A stretch of 64,000 nucleotides of DNA from CAYNHF01 sp964397045. Lineage in GTDB: Bacteria > Actinomycetota > Acidimicrobiia > Spongiisociales > UBA5794. Every line of letters starts with the position of its first letter. The stretch's first letter is position 1. Under the pieces are notes generated by a model that was not told where the DNA came from, made no database searches, and saw only the letters and a program-made list of their open reading frames with translations. The stretch lies in the NCBI GenBank assembly GCA_964397045.1, contig CAYNHF010000047.1, positions 1 through 64,000 on the forward strand, written 5' to 3'. Shown here piece after piece: positions 9,775-18,945 of this stretch. The translations under genes and the position numbers were made by a program.

Positions 9775-10522
9775 ATGACGTCTCCTCGGTGGCTGCTGCT
9801 TCGAGTTGCCTCACTTCTGCGAGGTGATTGCGGCGTGCGACGAGAGCTGCGACGCCGGCAGCCAAGGCGGTCGCCGCGACGACACCCACGCTCAGCGGCT
9901 GCACGGCCTGCTGCCATACGCCGGCGACGATCGGCGGCTTCGGGTCGGCCGGCAACGCGAAGAGCTCAGGATCATCGGGAGTCACCACGAGCATGCCGAG
10001 ACCGCCTGCCTCAGATTCGCCGTAGACAGTTGCGTTTGGGTATCGATCTCGCAGCACCGAAGCCCGCCAGCTCGCTTCGACGACTATCTGCTCCCGATCT
10101 CCGTACTCGAGGGCCCGGCTCGGACAAGTGGTCACGCACCAAGGCCGACCTCCCGCGCTCACGGTCGAAGCGCAGCCGTCACACTTCGCCGAGAGACCTT
10201 CCACCATCTCAGGAACATCAAACGGACATGCCTCGACGCAGTAGCCGCACCCGCTGCACATCGATCGATCTAGCCTCGTCAATCCGTCTTCCTTGAAAAG
10301 CGCCGCTGTCGGGCACACGGCAACGCAGGCGGCATCAGCGCAGTGGTAGCAGCGGTGATTGTTCCAGCCGCCTTGGACGTCGGGAAAGGTGCCACGAGTC
10401 AGTTCGTTGAGTTGGATGAACTGGGTGCCGCCCGGCAGTTCGTTGCCGGTCTTGCAGGCGACCACACACGCCTGGCACCCGATGCACCTGCCGAGATCGA
10501 GAAGGAAGGCATTTTCTGCCAC
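9761..10522 (-). CDS. four-cluster ferredoxin-like electron-transfer subunit (DmsB/PhsB/FdhB type)
   Basis: The 253-aa beta subunit of a complex iron-sulfur molybdoenzyme. Four cysteine groups typical of four [4Fe-4S] clusters are visible: CIGCQACVVAC, CYHCADAACVAVCP, CSGCGYCVEACP and CDGC...CVTTCP. A C-terminal hydrophobic helix (VGVVAATALAAGVAALVA) probably anchors it to the membrane, as in formate dehydrogenase-N beta subunits. It has no signal peptide, so export would be as a complex with the Tat-signal catalytic subunit encoded just upstream; the intergenic distance is 1 nt. The start is GTG at 10522. Confidence 0.9.
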   Translation of the reverse strand: MAENAFLLDLGRCIGCQACVVACKTGNELPGGTQFIQLNELTRGTFPDVQGGWNNHRCYHCADAACVAVCPTAALFKEDGLTRLDRSMCSGCGYCVEACPFDVPEMVEGLSAKCDGCASTVSAGGRPWCVTTCPSRALEYGDREQIVVEASWRASVLRDRYPNATVYGESEAGGLGMLVVTPDDPELFALPADPKPPIVAGVWQQAVQPLSVGVVAATALAAGVAALVARRNHLAEVRQLEAAATEETSYEGP

Positions 10523-10523
10523 G

Positions 10524-12818
10524 TCAGGCCGCCTTCACGAGTTTGACGAAGTTCACTCGCATGCCGGCTCCGCCGCTGATCGGGTCGAGTCGGTACCGGG
10601 TCTGCAGCTTGGTGTCGCTGGCACCCTTGCCGTTGGCTCTGGTGAGCCCCGGAGCGTCCTGACCGAAGCCGTGTGCCATGAATACCGCGTCGTCGCGGAT
10701 CCGCTGGGTCACCTTGAGGCGGATGGGCCCGGAGCGGGCCCCGTCCTGGTTTTCGAGCCAGACGTAGTCCCCGTCCTCGTACCCCTCGGCCGAGGCCGAA
10801 CCTTCGTTCAACCACAATTCGTTCTCGGGGAACAGATCGTTGAGAACCGGCGTGTTCTGGGTCTTGGCAAACGTGTGTACGGGATGTCTGCCGTAGAGGA
10901 GTCTGTAGAACCCGGCCGGAGGGTCCTCGACTGGTTCGTAGACGGGAAGCGGGTCGTGGCCACCCTCGGCGAGGTCAGCAGACGCGATCTGGATCTTCCC
11001 GGAGTGGGTGGGAAACGGCGACGCACCTTCGTAATCGGCGAAGTAGGGCTTCCCTTTCTGGATGAGGATCCCGCCTTCCCCGCGGAGCTTCTCGATGCTG
11101 GAAGAAACGGAGATCAGCCGCTCGTCGATCCACTCCTCGATCGTCTCCCACCTGAAGTAGTCATCGAGGCCGACGCGCCGCCCGAGCTCGCGGGCGATCC
11201 ACCAGCCGGGCCTGGTGTCGTACATGGGCTCGATGGCTGGCTCGCGCAACGCGATGTACGGTGTCTTGTGAGCCACAGCCCACAGGTCCTCGTACCTTTC
11301 GAGGTAGGTGGCCTCCGGGAGGACCACGTCCGCCCAGGCGACATGCTCTTGCGGCAGCACGTCGACTGCGACCACCAGGTCCAGCGCCCGCAGCGCTTCT
11401 TTGGTGCGGTTCACCTCCGGCACCGAGTTGAGGAGATTCGTGCCGTAGACGATAAGCCCCTTGATCGGATAAGGATCGCCGGTGATCATCGGCGGAATCA
11501 GCTCCTGGAGGGCGGTTGCCCCCCTCAGGAAGGTCTCGCGAGCCCCGTCTGCCCTCGCCTTTCCCGTGGGACCGAGCGGCAGTTCATTGCTTTCTTCGCC
11601 CGGCTCCGCCGAACAGCCGCCGGCGCTGCCGGCAACTGCGTACGGTGGGTGCGGATAGGCGGGAAGGTAGGGCGCCTTGTTGAAGTACATCCCGCCCTCG
11701 CGGCCGTATGCGCCTAACAGCGTGTTGATGAGGTAGGTGGCCCGCATGCGCTGGGTGTCGTTGCCGTACCAGGTGACGTGGCGACCCGGCATGATGACGG
11801 ATCTGGGCCGGGCGGCTGCCATGACCCGGGCCGTTTCCCGGATCTGGTCGGTCGGGAGGTCGGTAATGGACGCGGCCCACTCGGGGGTGAACGGGGTGAC
11901 GTGGGCAGCCAGGTCGCTGAAGCCCTCGGTCCACTCTGCGATGTAGTCGGCGTCAAACAACGACTCATCGATGAGGACGTTCATCCAGGCCAGCAGCAGC
12001 GCCGTGTCGGTGCCGGGCTTGATCGGGAGCCAATGGTCGGCTTTGGCGGCAACACTCGAGAATCGAGGATCCACCACGATGACTCGAGCCCCTCGTCCCC
12101 AGGCCTCCGCGAAGTCCTGCATGACGGTATTGCGAGTGTCCTCGCCGATGTGGCTCCCGATCAGCGCCAGGCACTCGAGGCCGTCCCAGTCGACGGGTTC
12201 GTGTCCCCCAACGCCGAAGCCCATCGTCAGCTTGGCTGCCTCTTCTCGAGGGCTGAGACAAAGTGCAGACGAGGGCTTCGCGGCGTTGGGGGTACCCCAG
12301 GCTTGGGCGAAGTATTCGGCCAACCAGAACTCACCAGAGGTGTGTCCGAATATGGCTAGCGACTCCTGCCCATAGCGATCCTTGAGATCGAGAAGCTTCT
12401 GTGCCGTGTAGTCCAGCGCGTCATCCCAGGAGACCTCCTGGAACTTGCCTTGGCCGCGTTCCCCAGTACGGATCATAGGTGAGCGGAGGCGATCCGGATC
12501 ATTGGCGAAGGAGGGCCCACCCTGGCCACGAGCACAGAGCATGCCGCGGCTCTTCGGGTCGATGGGATTGCCCTCGACCTTCTGCACGACACCGTCGACG
12601 CTGGAGACGACGATCCCGCACCGCCACGGGCACATGTCGCAGACGGTGTGCGCGGTCGTGATCTCGCCCCGCCGATACCAGGGCGTCCGAATCCCGAGCC
12701 GGTTGAGGCCCGCAGTGAGCGCCCCGCCCGCACGGGTTCGAAGTGTCGCCCCCGACGCAGCTCCGAGACAGCTCGCAAGGAAGGACCGGCGGGAAATCTC
12801 GAGTTCGACGCGGCTCAT
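10524..12818 (-). CDS. molybdopterin oxidoreductase catalytic subunit (PhsA/PsrA-like), Tat-exported
   Basis: A 764-aa catalytic subunit of the DMSO-reductase superfamily. A twin-arginine signal (SRRSFLA, Arg10-Arg11) is at the N terminus. The [4Fe-4S] site is CDMCPWRC with a fourth Cys in GMLCARG. A candidate Mo/W ligand is Cys in PSSALCLSPREE. Pterin-binding stretches include VIVVDPRFSSVAAKADHWLP. The closest families known to me are thiosulfate/polysulfide/arsenate-type reductases, but the sequence alone does not fix the substrate; formate or tetrathionate remain possible. The operon order is catalytic subunit, Fe-S subunit, cytochrome b, double-rhodanese lipoprotein. No dedicated maturation chaperone is encoded. 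A perfect palindrome lies 84-105 nt upstream of the ATG. Confidence 0.88.
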   Translation of the reverse strand: MSRVELEISRRSFLASCLGAASGATLRTRAGGALTAGLNRLGIRTPWYRRGEITTAHTVCDMCPWRCGIVVSSVDGVVQKVEGNPIDPKSRGMLCARGQGGPSFANDPDRLRSPMIRTGERGQGKFQEVSWDDALDYTAQKLLDLKDRYGQESLAIFGHTSGEFWLAEYFAQAWGTPNAAKPSSALCLSPREEAAKLTMGFGVGGHEPVDWDGLECLALIGSHIGEDTRNTVMQDFAEAWGRGARVIVVDPRFSSVAAKADHWLPIKPGTDTALLLAWMNVLIDESLFDADYIAEWTEGFSDLAAHVTPFTPEWAASITDLPTDQIRETARVMAAARPRSVIMPGRHVTWYGNDTQRMRATYLINTLLGAYGREGGMYFNKAPYLPAYPHPPYAVAGSAGGCSAEPGEESNELPLGPTGKARADGARETFLRGATALQELIPPMITGDPYPIKGLIVYGTNLLNSVPEVNRTKEALRALDLVVAVDVLPQEHVAWADVVLPEATYLERYEDLWAVAHKTPYIALREPAIEPMYDTRPGWWIARELGRRVGLDDYFRWETIEEWIDERLISVSSSIEKLRGEGGILIQKGKPYFADYEGASPFPTHSGKIQIASADLAEGGHDPLPVYEPVEDPPAGFYRLLYGRHPVHTFAKTQNTPVLNDLFPENELWLNEGSASAEGYEDGDYVWLENQDGARSGPIRLKVTQRIRDDAVFMAHGFGQDAPGLTRANGKGASDTKLQTRYRLDPISGGAGMRVNFVKLVKAA

Positions 12819-13285
12819 GGCTGCGCCCGGTGGTGCTGGTGCGGGCGAATCAGACCCGCTAGAAGGTCAAGCATGGCACTCTGTCTCTCAGCCCTCGATG
12901 GCCTTGTGAAATCTTTCACAAGGATCGCATTTCGACGGCTCATCATGCAGCGGCCGGAAGGCACATCGATTAGGGACCATCGGGAATCGACGATGATGCG
13001 CAGGCGAACCCTCGGCCGGCGGTCTGTCCTGGCTGCGCGTCCGGGGGACACCGTAGGCACTCAGTCGGTCCCACACCGATCGCGACGCGTCCGCGAAAGG
13101 ACTGGTGATCGGACCGCGAATGCGCTGCCCAACAACCGTCTTCCTGCCGACACCCGGCTCAAGAACCCAAACTTGCACGAACTCACTCCTACCATTCAGC
13201 CTGGAACCCACCCAACCGATGCTCTCGGGAACTATCGCGACCTCGATGACGTCGTATCCCCCGAGGCATATCCGAGGCCAGTCGA
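12819..13285. other. divergent regulatory region between molybdoenzyme operon and PBP gene
   Basis: 467 nt. It holds the 22-bp palindrome at 12902-12923 and presumably promoters in both directions. The remaining ~360 nt have open frames with no recognisable domain and arginine-rich composition; I see no supported gene. Confidence 0.5.
12902..12923. promoter_or_regulatory. perfect palindromic operator, Rex/CRP-like
   Basis: Two 10-bp arms (CCTTGTGAAA and TTTCACAAGG) flank a 2-nt centre. The core TTGTGAAATCTTTCACAA fits the known Rex (NADH/NAD+ sensor) consensus TTGTGAA-N4-TTCACAA, and the same bases also fit TGTGA-N6-TCACA of CRP-family regulators. It lies 84 nt upstream of the molybdoenzyme ATG and about 360 nt from the PBP start, so control of the redox operon is more likely. 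No rex or crp gene is in the window. Confidence 0.7.
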
Positions 13286-15811
13286 GTGCCAGAGCCCATC
13301 GAGCCAACCATCCATCAGATCGAGCGCCGGGAAAGACGCGGCAAGCGGTTGCCCGCGCTCGCCGCGCTGGCAGTCATCACCGTGTTGGGTGCAATCACCT
13401 TCGGGCTCTTCGGCTTCCTCGAGACCAACGCTGCGTTCGGGACGGTCCTCGACCTCGAAGCGATCTACATCTGTGACGCCTCTGAGTTGGAACTCGAATT
13501 CCCCAACATCTCGCGGCTGTCTGAGGTCTACACCGAGGACGGAGTTCTGCTGGGCAAGCTGACCGAGCGCAACAGTCAGCCGACCCAGATCAGCGAGATC
13601 CCGGACGTGGTGAAGTGGGCGGTGCTGGCCGCCGAGGACGGAGCCTTCTACGACCACCAAGGGATCGATTTTCGGGCGATTGCCCGCGCCGGCATCGAAA
13701 CTGCCACCAGCGGCAACCTCCAGGGCGGGTCCACCATCACCCAGCAGGTCGTGAAGAAGAACTTCCTCACCGACGAACGAACCATCGAGCGCAAATTGTG
13801 CGAAGCCGTCATCGCGGCCGAACTGGAAGAACGGTACACGAAAGACGAGATTCTGGAGTTCTACATCAACTCCCAGTTCTTCGGGGAGAACGCATACGGG
13901 GCAAAGGCCGCGGCTCAGGAGTATTGGGGCAAGGACCTCGCAGACGTCACCATCGCCGAAGCCGCCGCGATGGTGATCCCGATTCGGAACCCCTCGCTGT
14001 ACCACGTGCGCAACAACCCGGTCGGCGTGCTCGGGCGACGCAACGCGGTCATCGACCAGATGGTCCTCAACGGGTTCATCACCTCGGCAGCGGGAGACGA
14101 TGCCAAACGGCAGCCGCTGGCTCCAATCGAAGAAGAAGAGTTCGAGGACCTTTCCCCTCAGGTGATGATCTTCGCCAGAGAGCTTCTGCTCAACGACGCC
14201 AAGTACGGACTCGGCGAGACTCCGCTCGAACGCAAACGGGCGCTGTTCGGTTGCCCTGCCTATGACGAAGAGTGCGAGGGCGGAGGAGGCCTCACCGTGC
14301 ACGTAACGGTGGATCTCGAACTGCAGGACGAAGCGAATCGCCTGTTGCGCTCCACCTTCCGGGACCCGGACGGTCCGACGGGAGCCATTGCCATGGTGGA
14401 CAACGAGACCGGCGCCGTCAAGGTCATGGCAGGCGGCCTGGTGTTCGGAGACGACCTCGAGTCCGGCCAACGCACCTATGACCTCGCCCGCAAGGGCAAA
14501 CGGCAATCCGGCTCCGCCTTCAAACCCTTCACGCTGCTCACCGCACTCGAATCCGGAGCCAAGGATGGCTCACGCATCACCCTTGGCAGCTACTTCGACG
14601 CCACCAGTCCGCAACTCATCGATTGCGGGAGGCCGTGTGACGGCGGCAGCAGTATCTGGCGGGTCAGCGGCGGTGGAAACGCGATCCGAACCCTCGAGCA
14701 CGCGACCTACGCCTCGACCAACACCGTCTTCGCTCAGCTGGCAGTTCGGGTCGGGCCCGACAAGGTTGCGGACATGGCGAATCGGCTCGGCATCCAGACC
14801 ACCCTCAACCGCGAGAACTTCTCGATCACTCTCGGGACCGATTCGGTGAGCCCGCTCGAGATGGCGGCGGCCTATTCGACGATCGCAAACTACGGGACGA
14901 AAGTCGAGCAGTACCTGATCGAATCGATCGAAGACGCCGCCGGCAACGTCATCTACCAACACGAGGTAGAGCCGGTGCGGGTGCTCGACGAGGCACTCAC
15001 CGCCGCGGCCGTCGGAGCGCTGCGCAAGGTCGTGTCCGGCGGCACCGCCACCCGGGCTCGCATCGACCGCCCCCAGGCCGGAAAGACAGGCACCACGCAG
15101 AAGGGCAACGACGTGTGGTTCATGGGCTTCATCCCGCAGTACACAACCGCGGTGTGGGTGGGGCATGCGGACGGCAGCGTGGCCATGTCGAAGTTCACCG
15201 TCTTCAACGATGCCACCGGCGAGCCGCAGTATCACGCCAGGGCCTTCGGGGGCACCGTGGCCGCGCCGATCTGGCGTCAATTCATGCAATACGTCACAGT
15301 GGGCCTGCCGATCGAGGACTTCCCCGAGGATCCGCCTGGAGTGGGTGGCTACCGGGCGACGCCACAAGGCACCGTGCCGGACGTGATGGGCCTCGACCAG
15401 AAGCAGGCGACCTCGGCCATCTACCACGCAGGCTTCCACGTCGATTTCGTGCATGTCGCGTCCCAAGCACCGGAAGGGGCGATCCTGGCGCAGATTCCCG
15501 AAGCGGACACCAAGATGACCCAGGGCAGGACGGTGGTGGTACAGATCTCCAGCGGCCGGCCACCGTTGATGCTCGAACTGCTGGGTACGAGGCTCGAGGA
15601 CGTGCCACCGCTCCTCGACGCGTTCAATGAGGACACCGGGCTCGATCTGACCTACACGATCGAATCCAGAGACTCAGCAGACCCGACGACCTGGGGCCGC
15701 GTGGTGGCAACCAGCCCGGCGGCGGGAACCCTGCTCGTGCTCCAACAGCCTGTGGTGGTGTTCATCGGTGTCCCGGCTCCTCCGCCGCCAGACGCCGGCG
15801 GCAGCCCTTGA
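13286..15811 (+). CDS. bifunctional penicillin-binding protein (GT51 + transpeptidase) with PASTA domain
   Basis: An 841-aa class A PBP that polymerises lipid II and cross-links peptidoglycan. It has a short basic cytoplasmic tail, a transmembrane helix at about 22-44, a GT51 domain with catalytic Glu117 in AAEDGAFYDHQG and the GGSTITQQ motif (148-155), and a transpeptidase domain with S410-x-x-K413 (SAFK), S477-T-N and K600-T-G. A PASTA domain follows (about 693-755, TVPDVMGLDQKQA), then a weaker PASTA-like repeat and a Pro-rich tail. The GTG start at 13286 is the first that includes the basic tail; no strong Shine-Dalgarno sequence is visible. PASTA domains typically sense or bind muropeptides. 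Complete and probably essential or near-essential. Confidence 0.93.
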   Translation: MPEPIEPTIHQIERRERRGKRLPALAALAVITVLGAITFGLFGFLETNAAFGTVLDLEAIYICDASELELEFPNISRLSEVYTEDGVLLGKLTERNSQPTQISEIPDVVKWAVLAAEDGAFYDHQGIDFRAIARAGIETATSGNLQGGSTITQQVVKKNFLTDERTIERKLCEAVIAAELEERYTKDEILEFYINSQFFGENAYGAKAAAQEYWGKDLADVTIAEAAAMVIPIRNPSLYHVRNNPVGVLGRRNAVIDQMVLNGFITSAAGDDAKRQPLAPIEEEEFEDLSPQVMIFARELLLNDAKYGLGETPLERKRALFGCPAYDEECEGGGGLTVHVTVDLELQDEANRLLRSTFRDPDGPTGAIAMVDNETGAVKVMAGGLVFGDDLESGQRTYDLARKGKRQSGSAFKPFTLLTALESGAKDGSRITLGSYFDATSPQLIDCGRPCDGGSSIWRVSGGGNAIRTLEHATYASTNTVFAQLAVRVGPDKVADMANRLGIQTTLNRENFSITLGTDSVSPLEMAAAYSTIANYGTKVEQYLIESIEDAAGNVIYQHEVEPVRVLDEALTAAAVGALRKVVSGGTATRARIDRPQAGKTGTTQKGNDVWFMGFIPQYTTAVWVGHADGSVAMSKFTVFNDATGEPQYHARAFGGTVAAPIWRQFMQYVTVGLPIEDFPEDPPGVGGYRATPQGTVPDVMGLDQKQATSAIYHAGFHVDFVHVASQAPEGAILAQIPEADTKMTQGRTVVVQISSGRPPLMLELLGTRLEDVPPLLDAFNEDTGLDLTYTIESRDSADPTTWGRVVATSPAAGTLLVLQQPVVVFIGVPAPPPPDAGGSP

Positions 15812-15838
15812 TCGGGCGGCAGCAGACGATTGAGGGGC

Positions 15839-16462
15839 TCAGCCCGCGCTGAGACGAGCCTCTAGCAGGTCGGCCCGCTCCCCGAGCAGAATGAGCAGAC
15901 GCAGCAGCCGTGCGTCCGGGTCGTCGGTCTCCAGCAACTCCTGGCGATCCAGTTGTTCGAGTGGGGCTGCGTCGCACAGCTGCCATGCCGCGGCTACCGG
16001 TGAGTCTGGCAATTCGGGATCGATGTCGCCGACCCGTGAGCCGAGTTCGGTGGCCAACGCCAATGTCCTGCGATATGCCCGTCTGGCCTGTTGTACTCGG
16101 ACCGGCAACTGCTCGGTGGTACTGGGCTCACTGAGGTCGGTGACGAGTGCGTTCGGGTATGGGTCTTCCGGCAGCCAGGTCGTCACCCGGAAGCGCCTGA
16201 TGCCCACCGCAACCACCGCCAAACGGCCGCCTTCGAGCGTGCCCACCCTGACGACCTTGGCCACAGTGCCCGCGTTGAAGCGATGATCCCCTCCCCCGAC
16301 CTCGGCCCCCCGTTCGATCAGCACCGACCCGAACCGACCATCGCCTTCCAGCAGCTCGTTCATCATCTCCAGGAAGCGCGGTTCGAACACCTGGAGCGGC
16401 AGCACCCCGTGCGGGAACAACACACTCTGGAGCGGGAAGATGGGCAGACGTCGCGGTTTCAT
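15839..16462 (-). CDS. stand-alone LON substrate-binding domain protein
   Basis: A 207-aa protein resembling the N-terminal LON domain of ATP-dependent protease La: LPIFPLQSVLFPHGVLPLQVFEPRF at residues 6-30 is the family signature, followed by GTVAKVVRV and GIRRFRV. It has no AAA+ or protease domain, so it is not a protease; single LON-domain proteins are common in actinobacteria and have an uncertain binding role. The ATG at 16462 (MKPRRLPIF) is chosen because the longer upstream frame lies antisense to the ABC transporter gene. It is divergent from that transporter gene by 75 nt and convergent with the PBP gene. Confidence 0.85.
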   Translation of the reverse strand: MKPRRLPIFPLQSVLFPHGVLPLQVFEPRFLEMMNELLEGDGRFGSVLIERGAEVGGGDHRFNAGTVAKVVRVGTLEGGRLAVVAVGIRRFRVTTWLPEDPYPNALVTDLSEPSTTEQLPVRVQQARRAYRRTLALATELGSRVGDIDPELPDSPVAAAWQLCDAAPLEQLDRQELLETDDPDARLLRLLILLGERADLLEARLSAG

Positions 16463-16537
16463 GGCGCCCCAGCGTATGGTCCGCCGCGTCGATATGCCAG
16501 CGGTTTCCGCGCCGCCGGAAGGGTTAGCCTGCGGCTC

Positions 16538-18334
16538 ATGGGTGGACCAGACGAGACATCGCCTCTGACGCGTCTGTGGCGCTACGCGGCGCCGTATCGT
16601 GGCTGGATCAACCGCGCTACCACGTGGTCGGTGCTGAACAAGGCCTTCGACCTGGCGCCTCCGCTGCTGATCGGCGTCGCCATCGACGTGGTGGTGGAGC
16701 AGGAGAACTCGGTGCTTGCCGATTGGTTCGGAATCGAGGATCCCAGGACGCAGCTCATCGTGCTGGCCGCCGTCACTTTCGTGGTGTGGGCCCTCGAGTC
16801 GCTCTTCGAGTACTTCCAGGGAGTCGACTGGCGGAACCTGGCGCAACAGATCCAACACCGACTCCGAATGGACACGTACCGCCATGTCCAAGGACTCGAG
16901 ATGCGTTTCTTCGAAGAGCGGCGCAGCGGCGACCTGATGGCGGTGCTCAACGACGACATCAACCAGCTGGAGCGCTTCCTCGACACCGGTGCCAACGCCA
17001 TCATCCAGCTCCTCACCACGGTCACGCTGATCGGAGCACTGTTCTTCTTTTTGGCGCCTCAGGTGGCCTGGCTGGCCTTCCTCCCCATCCCCTTCATCGT
17101 GTGGGGGTCTTTTGCGTATCAGCGGAAGCTGGAGCCGCGGTACGCCAGGGTCAGGGACCAGGCAGGCGCCCTCAACAGCCAGCTCGCCAGCAACCTCGGC
17201 GGCATCGCCACCATCAAGAGCTTCACGGCCGAAGACCGCGAAGCTGCACGTATCGAAGAAGAGAGCGAGGCCTACCAAGAGGCCAACCGCAGGGCGATCA
17301 CCCTGTCCTCCGCCTTCTCGCCGTTGATCCGGGTTGCGATCCTCACCGGCTTCACCGTGATGCTCATCGGAGGTGGTTTCATGGTCCTCGACGGCACCCT
17401 GCGCGGTGCTGCCTACGTGACGATGGTGTTCATGATCCAACGGCTGTTGTGGCCGTTGACGACACTGGGCCAGACGATGGACCAATACCAACGAGCCATG
17501 GCCTCTACCAACCGGGTGCTGGACGTACTCGATACGAACCCAACCATCGCAAACGGACCACAGCCGCTGGCGCTCGAAGACGTCGAAGGTTCGATTGCCT
17601 ACGAAGGAGTCTCCTTTGCATACGAGGCCGGCTACCCCGTACTGCGTGACGTTTCCTTCGAGATCCCGGCCGGAGCCACGACGGCGTTCGTAGGCGCCAC
17701 GGGTTCGGGGAAGACGACGATCGTGAAGCTGCTTCTGCGCTTCTACGACATAGACGCGGGATCAGTGCGGCTCGACGGGCACGAAGTGAACAGCCTTCAC
17801 GTCGGCGATCTGCGCCGCGCCATCGGACTCGTCAGCCAGGATGTCTTCCTCTTCCACGGGACGGTGGCGGCCAATATCGCCTACGGTCGCCCGGAGGCGC
17901 CATTCGACGAGATCCGGGCCGCAGCCGAGGTGGCCGAGGCGGACGAGTTCATCCTGCAATTACCGGGCGGGTATGACACGATCGTCGGCGAACGTGGCCA
18001 GAAGCTGTCCGGTGGCCAACGGCAGCGGATTTCGATCGCACGAGCGGTGCTGGCACAGAGCCCGATCCTGGTGTTGGACGAGGCCACGTCCTCGGTAGAC
18101 AACGAAACCGAGGCCGCAATCCAGCGCTCGCTCGAACGCATCTCGCTGGAACGCACCACCATCGTCATCGCTCACCGCTTGTCGACCATCCGCCACGCCG
18201 ACCGGATCTACGTGCTCGAAGACGGGAAAATCACCGAGGCGGGCACCCACGATGAACTGCTGGCGATCAAAGGCCTCTACGCCGCATTGTGGAGTGTCCA
18301 GACCGGCGAAGCGGTCCCCTGGCACGTCGGCTGA
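16538..18334 (+). CDS. ABC transporter, fused permease-ATPase (MsbA/MDR type)
   Basis: A 598-aa half-transporter expected to act as a homodimer or heterodimer for export. The N-terminal ~320 residues hold six predicted helices of the ABC exporter fold. The ATPase domain has Walker A GATGSGKTT, Q-loop LVSQDVFLF, signature LSGGQRQR, Walker B ILVLDEATS and the H-loop IVIAHRLSTIRHAD. All catalytic residues look intact. The ATG at 16538 gives MGGPDETSPLTRLWRYAAPY; longer frames overlap the LON-domain gene on the other strand. The neighbours do not identify a substrate. There is no partner half-transporter gene next to it, so a homodimer is likely. Confidence 0.92.
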   Translation: MGGPDETSPLTRLWRYAAPYRGWINRATTWSVLNKAFDLAPPLLIGVAIDVVVEQENSVLADWFGIEDPRTQLIVLAAVTFVVWALESLFEYFQGVDWRNLAQQIQHRLRMDTYRHVQGLEMRFFEERRSGDLMAVLNDDINQLERFLDTGANAIIQLLTTVTLIGALFFFLAPQVAWLAFLPIPFIVWGSFAYQRKLEPRYARVRDQAGALNSQLASNLGGIATIKSFTAEDREAARIEEESEAYQEANRRAITLSSAFSPLIRVAILTGFTVMLIGGGFMVLDGTLRGAAYVTMVFMIQRLLWPLTTLGQTMDQYQRAMASTNRVLDVLDTNPTIANGPQPLALEDVEGSIAYEGVSFAYEAGYPVLRDVSFEIPAGATTAFVGATGSGKTTIVKLLLRFYDIDAGSVRLDGHEVNSLHVGDLRRAIGLVSQDVFLFHGTVAANIAYGRPEAPFDEIRAAAEVAEADEFILQLPGGYDTIVGERGQKLSGGQRQRISIARAVLAQSPILVLDEATSSVDNETEAAIQRSLERISLERTTIVIAHRLSTIRHADRIYVLEDGKITEAGTHDELLAIKGLYAALWSVQTGEAVPWHVG

Positions 18335-18390
18335 CCGACTTCACACGTCGAATACTGTAAACCAATGTTTCGCGTGCTTGTACATGCCTA

Positions 18391-18420
18391 TTGATCGTAG
18401 ATAGCGGCATCTGATATCAC
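18391..18420 (+). promoter_or_regulatory. candidate leaderless promoter
   Basis: TTGATC (18391-18396), an 18-nt spacer and TATCAC (18415-18420) resemble -35/-10 elements. The -10 ends 6 nt before the ATG at 18427, so transcription would begin at the start codon. The segment 18340-18426 is visibly more AT-rich than its surroundings. Confidence 0.3.
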
Positions 18421-18426
18421 GTTGGC

Positions 18427-18945
18427 ATGCCAGCCATTCAGGTTCACCAAACGTCGGCAGCGCCCGGAGACCTCCGAAGAGGTGTACGTCCTCCCACCGC
18501 TCCGGATGCCGCGCCATCTCCGGGCGCTGTCGCACGATGTGAGGTCGAAGTACCGCCCCTCTCCTCCTGGCTCGGCAGCGACACCGCGGTGAGAACTACC
18601 GCCCGGCAGCGACCTCTCCTCACCCCCCAGCCGTGGCCGCAACCCCGGCCTGAAGCCTTCGCCACCGACCACCCCTACGTCCGCCGCTACTGGTCCGCCG
18701 TTTTGGGTCCGGGAGCGGTCGCCGACCTGCTCCGGCTTGCCACTGCTGCACAACGCGGCCGCTCCCTAGCCCTGCCGACCCACCTCAGCGGCCTGCTGCA
18801 AGCCGATCTGGCCAGACGCATCGAACACACCATCGAGGTCAAGGTCACCGTCCCACCACTCCCCGACCATTACCTCGCCAGACTCCACCCCCGGCTCCGC
18901 ACCGAACTCGCTACGGGCTGCTGCCTAGAGGCCCGCGGCCACTGA
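18427..18945 (+). CDS. unrecognised protein with Pro/Ala-rich N terminus
   Basis: A 172-aa frame in an otherwise empty 750-nt interval. The first ~75 residues are Pro, Ala and Arg-rich and probably disordered. The C-terminal half looks like a folded domain: HPYVRRYWSAVLGPGAVADL followed by two helical stretches and VPPLPDHYLARLHPRLRTEL. I do not recognise the family. Codon use is consistent with coding (GC-rich third positions). No Shine-Dalgarno sequence precedes the ATG, but a candidate leaderless promoter does. There is no membrane segment, signal peptide or cysteine pattern. It follows the ABC transporter gene by about 90 nt and precedes the sirtuin gene; a link to either is not evident. 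Confidence 0.55.
   Translation: MPAIQVHQTSAAPGDLRRGVRPPTAPDAAPSPGAVARCEVEVPPLSSWLGSDTAVRTTARQRPLLTPQPWPQPRPEAFATDHPYVRRYWSAVLGPGAVADLLRLATAAQRGRSLALPTHLSGLLQADLARRIEHTIEVKVTVPPLPDHYLARLHPRLRTELATGCCLEARGH

Noticed and set aside
7953..11717. Several 400+ codon plus-strand frames opposite the molybdoenzyme operon
   Set aside because: All lie antisense to genes with complete motifs; their translations show shadow composition.
12902..12923. FNR-type box
   Set aside because: FNR sites read TTGAT-N4-ATCAA; this palindrome has TTGTGA/TCACAA halves, which fit Rex or CRP instead.
12888..13307. 139-codon minus-strand frame in the regulatory region before the PBP gene
   Set aside because: TTG start inside the PBP coding region, spans the palindrome, no recognisable domain.
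13232..15466. Two long minus-strand frames opposite the PBP gene
   Set aside because: Shadows of the PBP coding strand.
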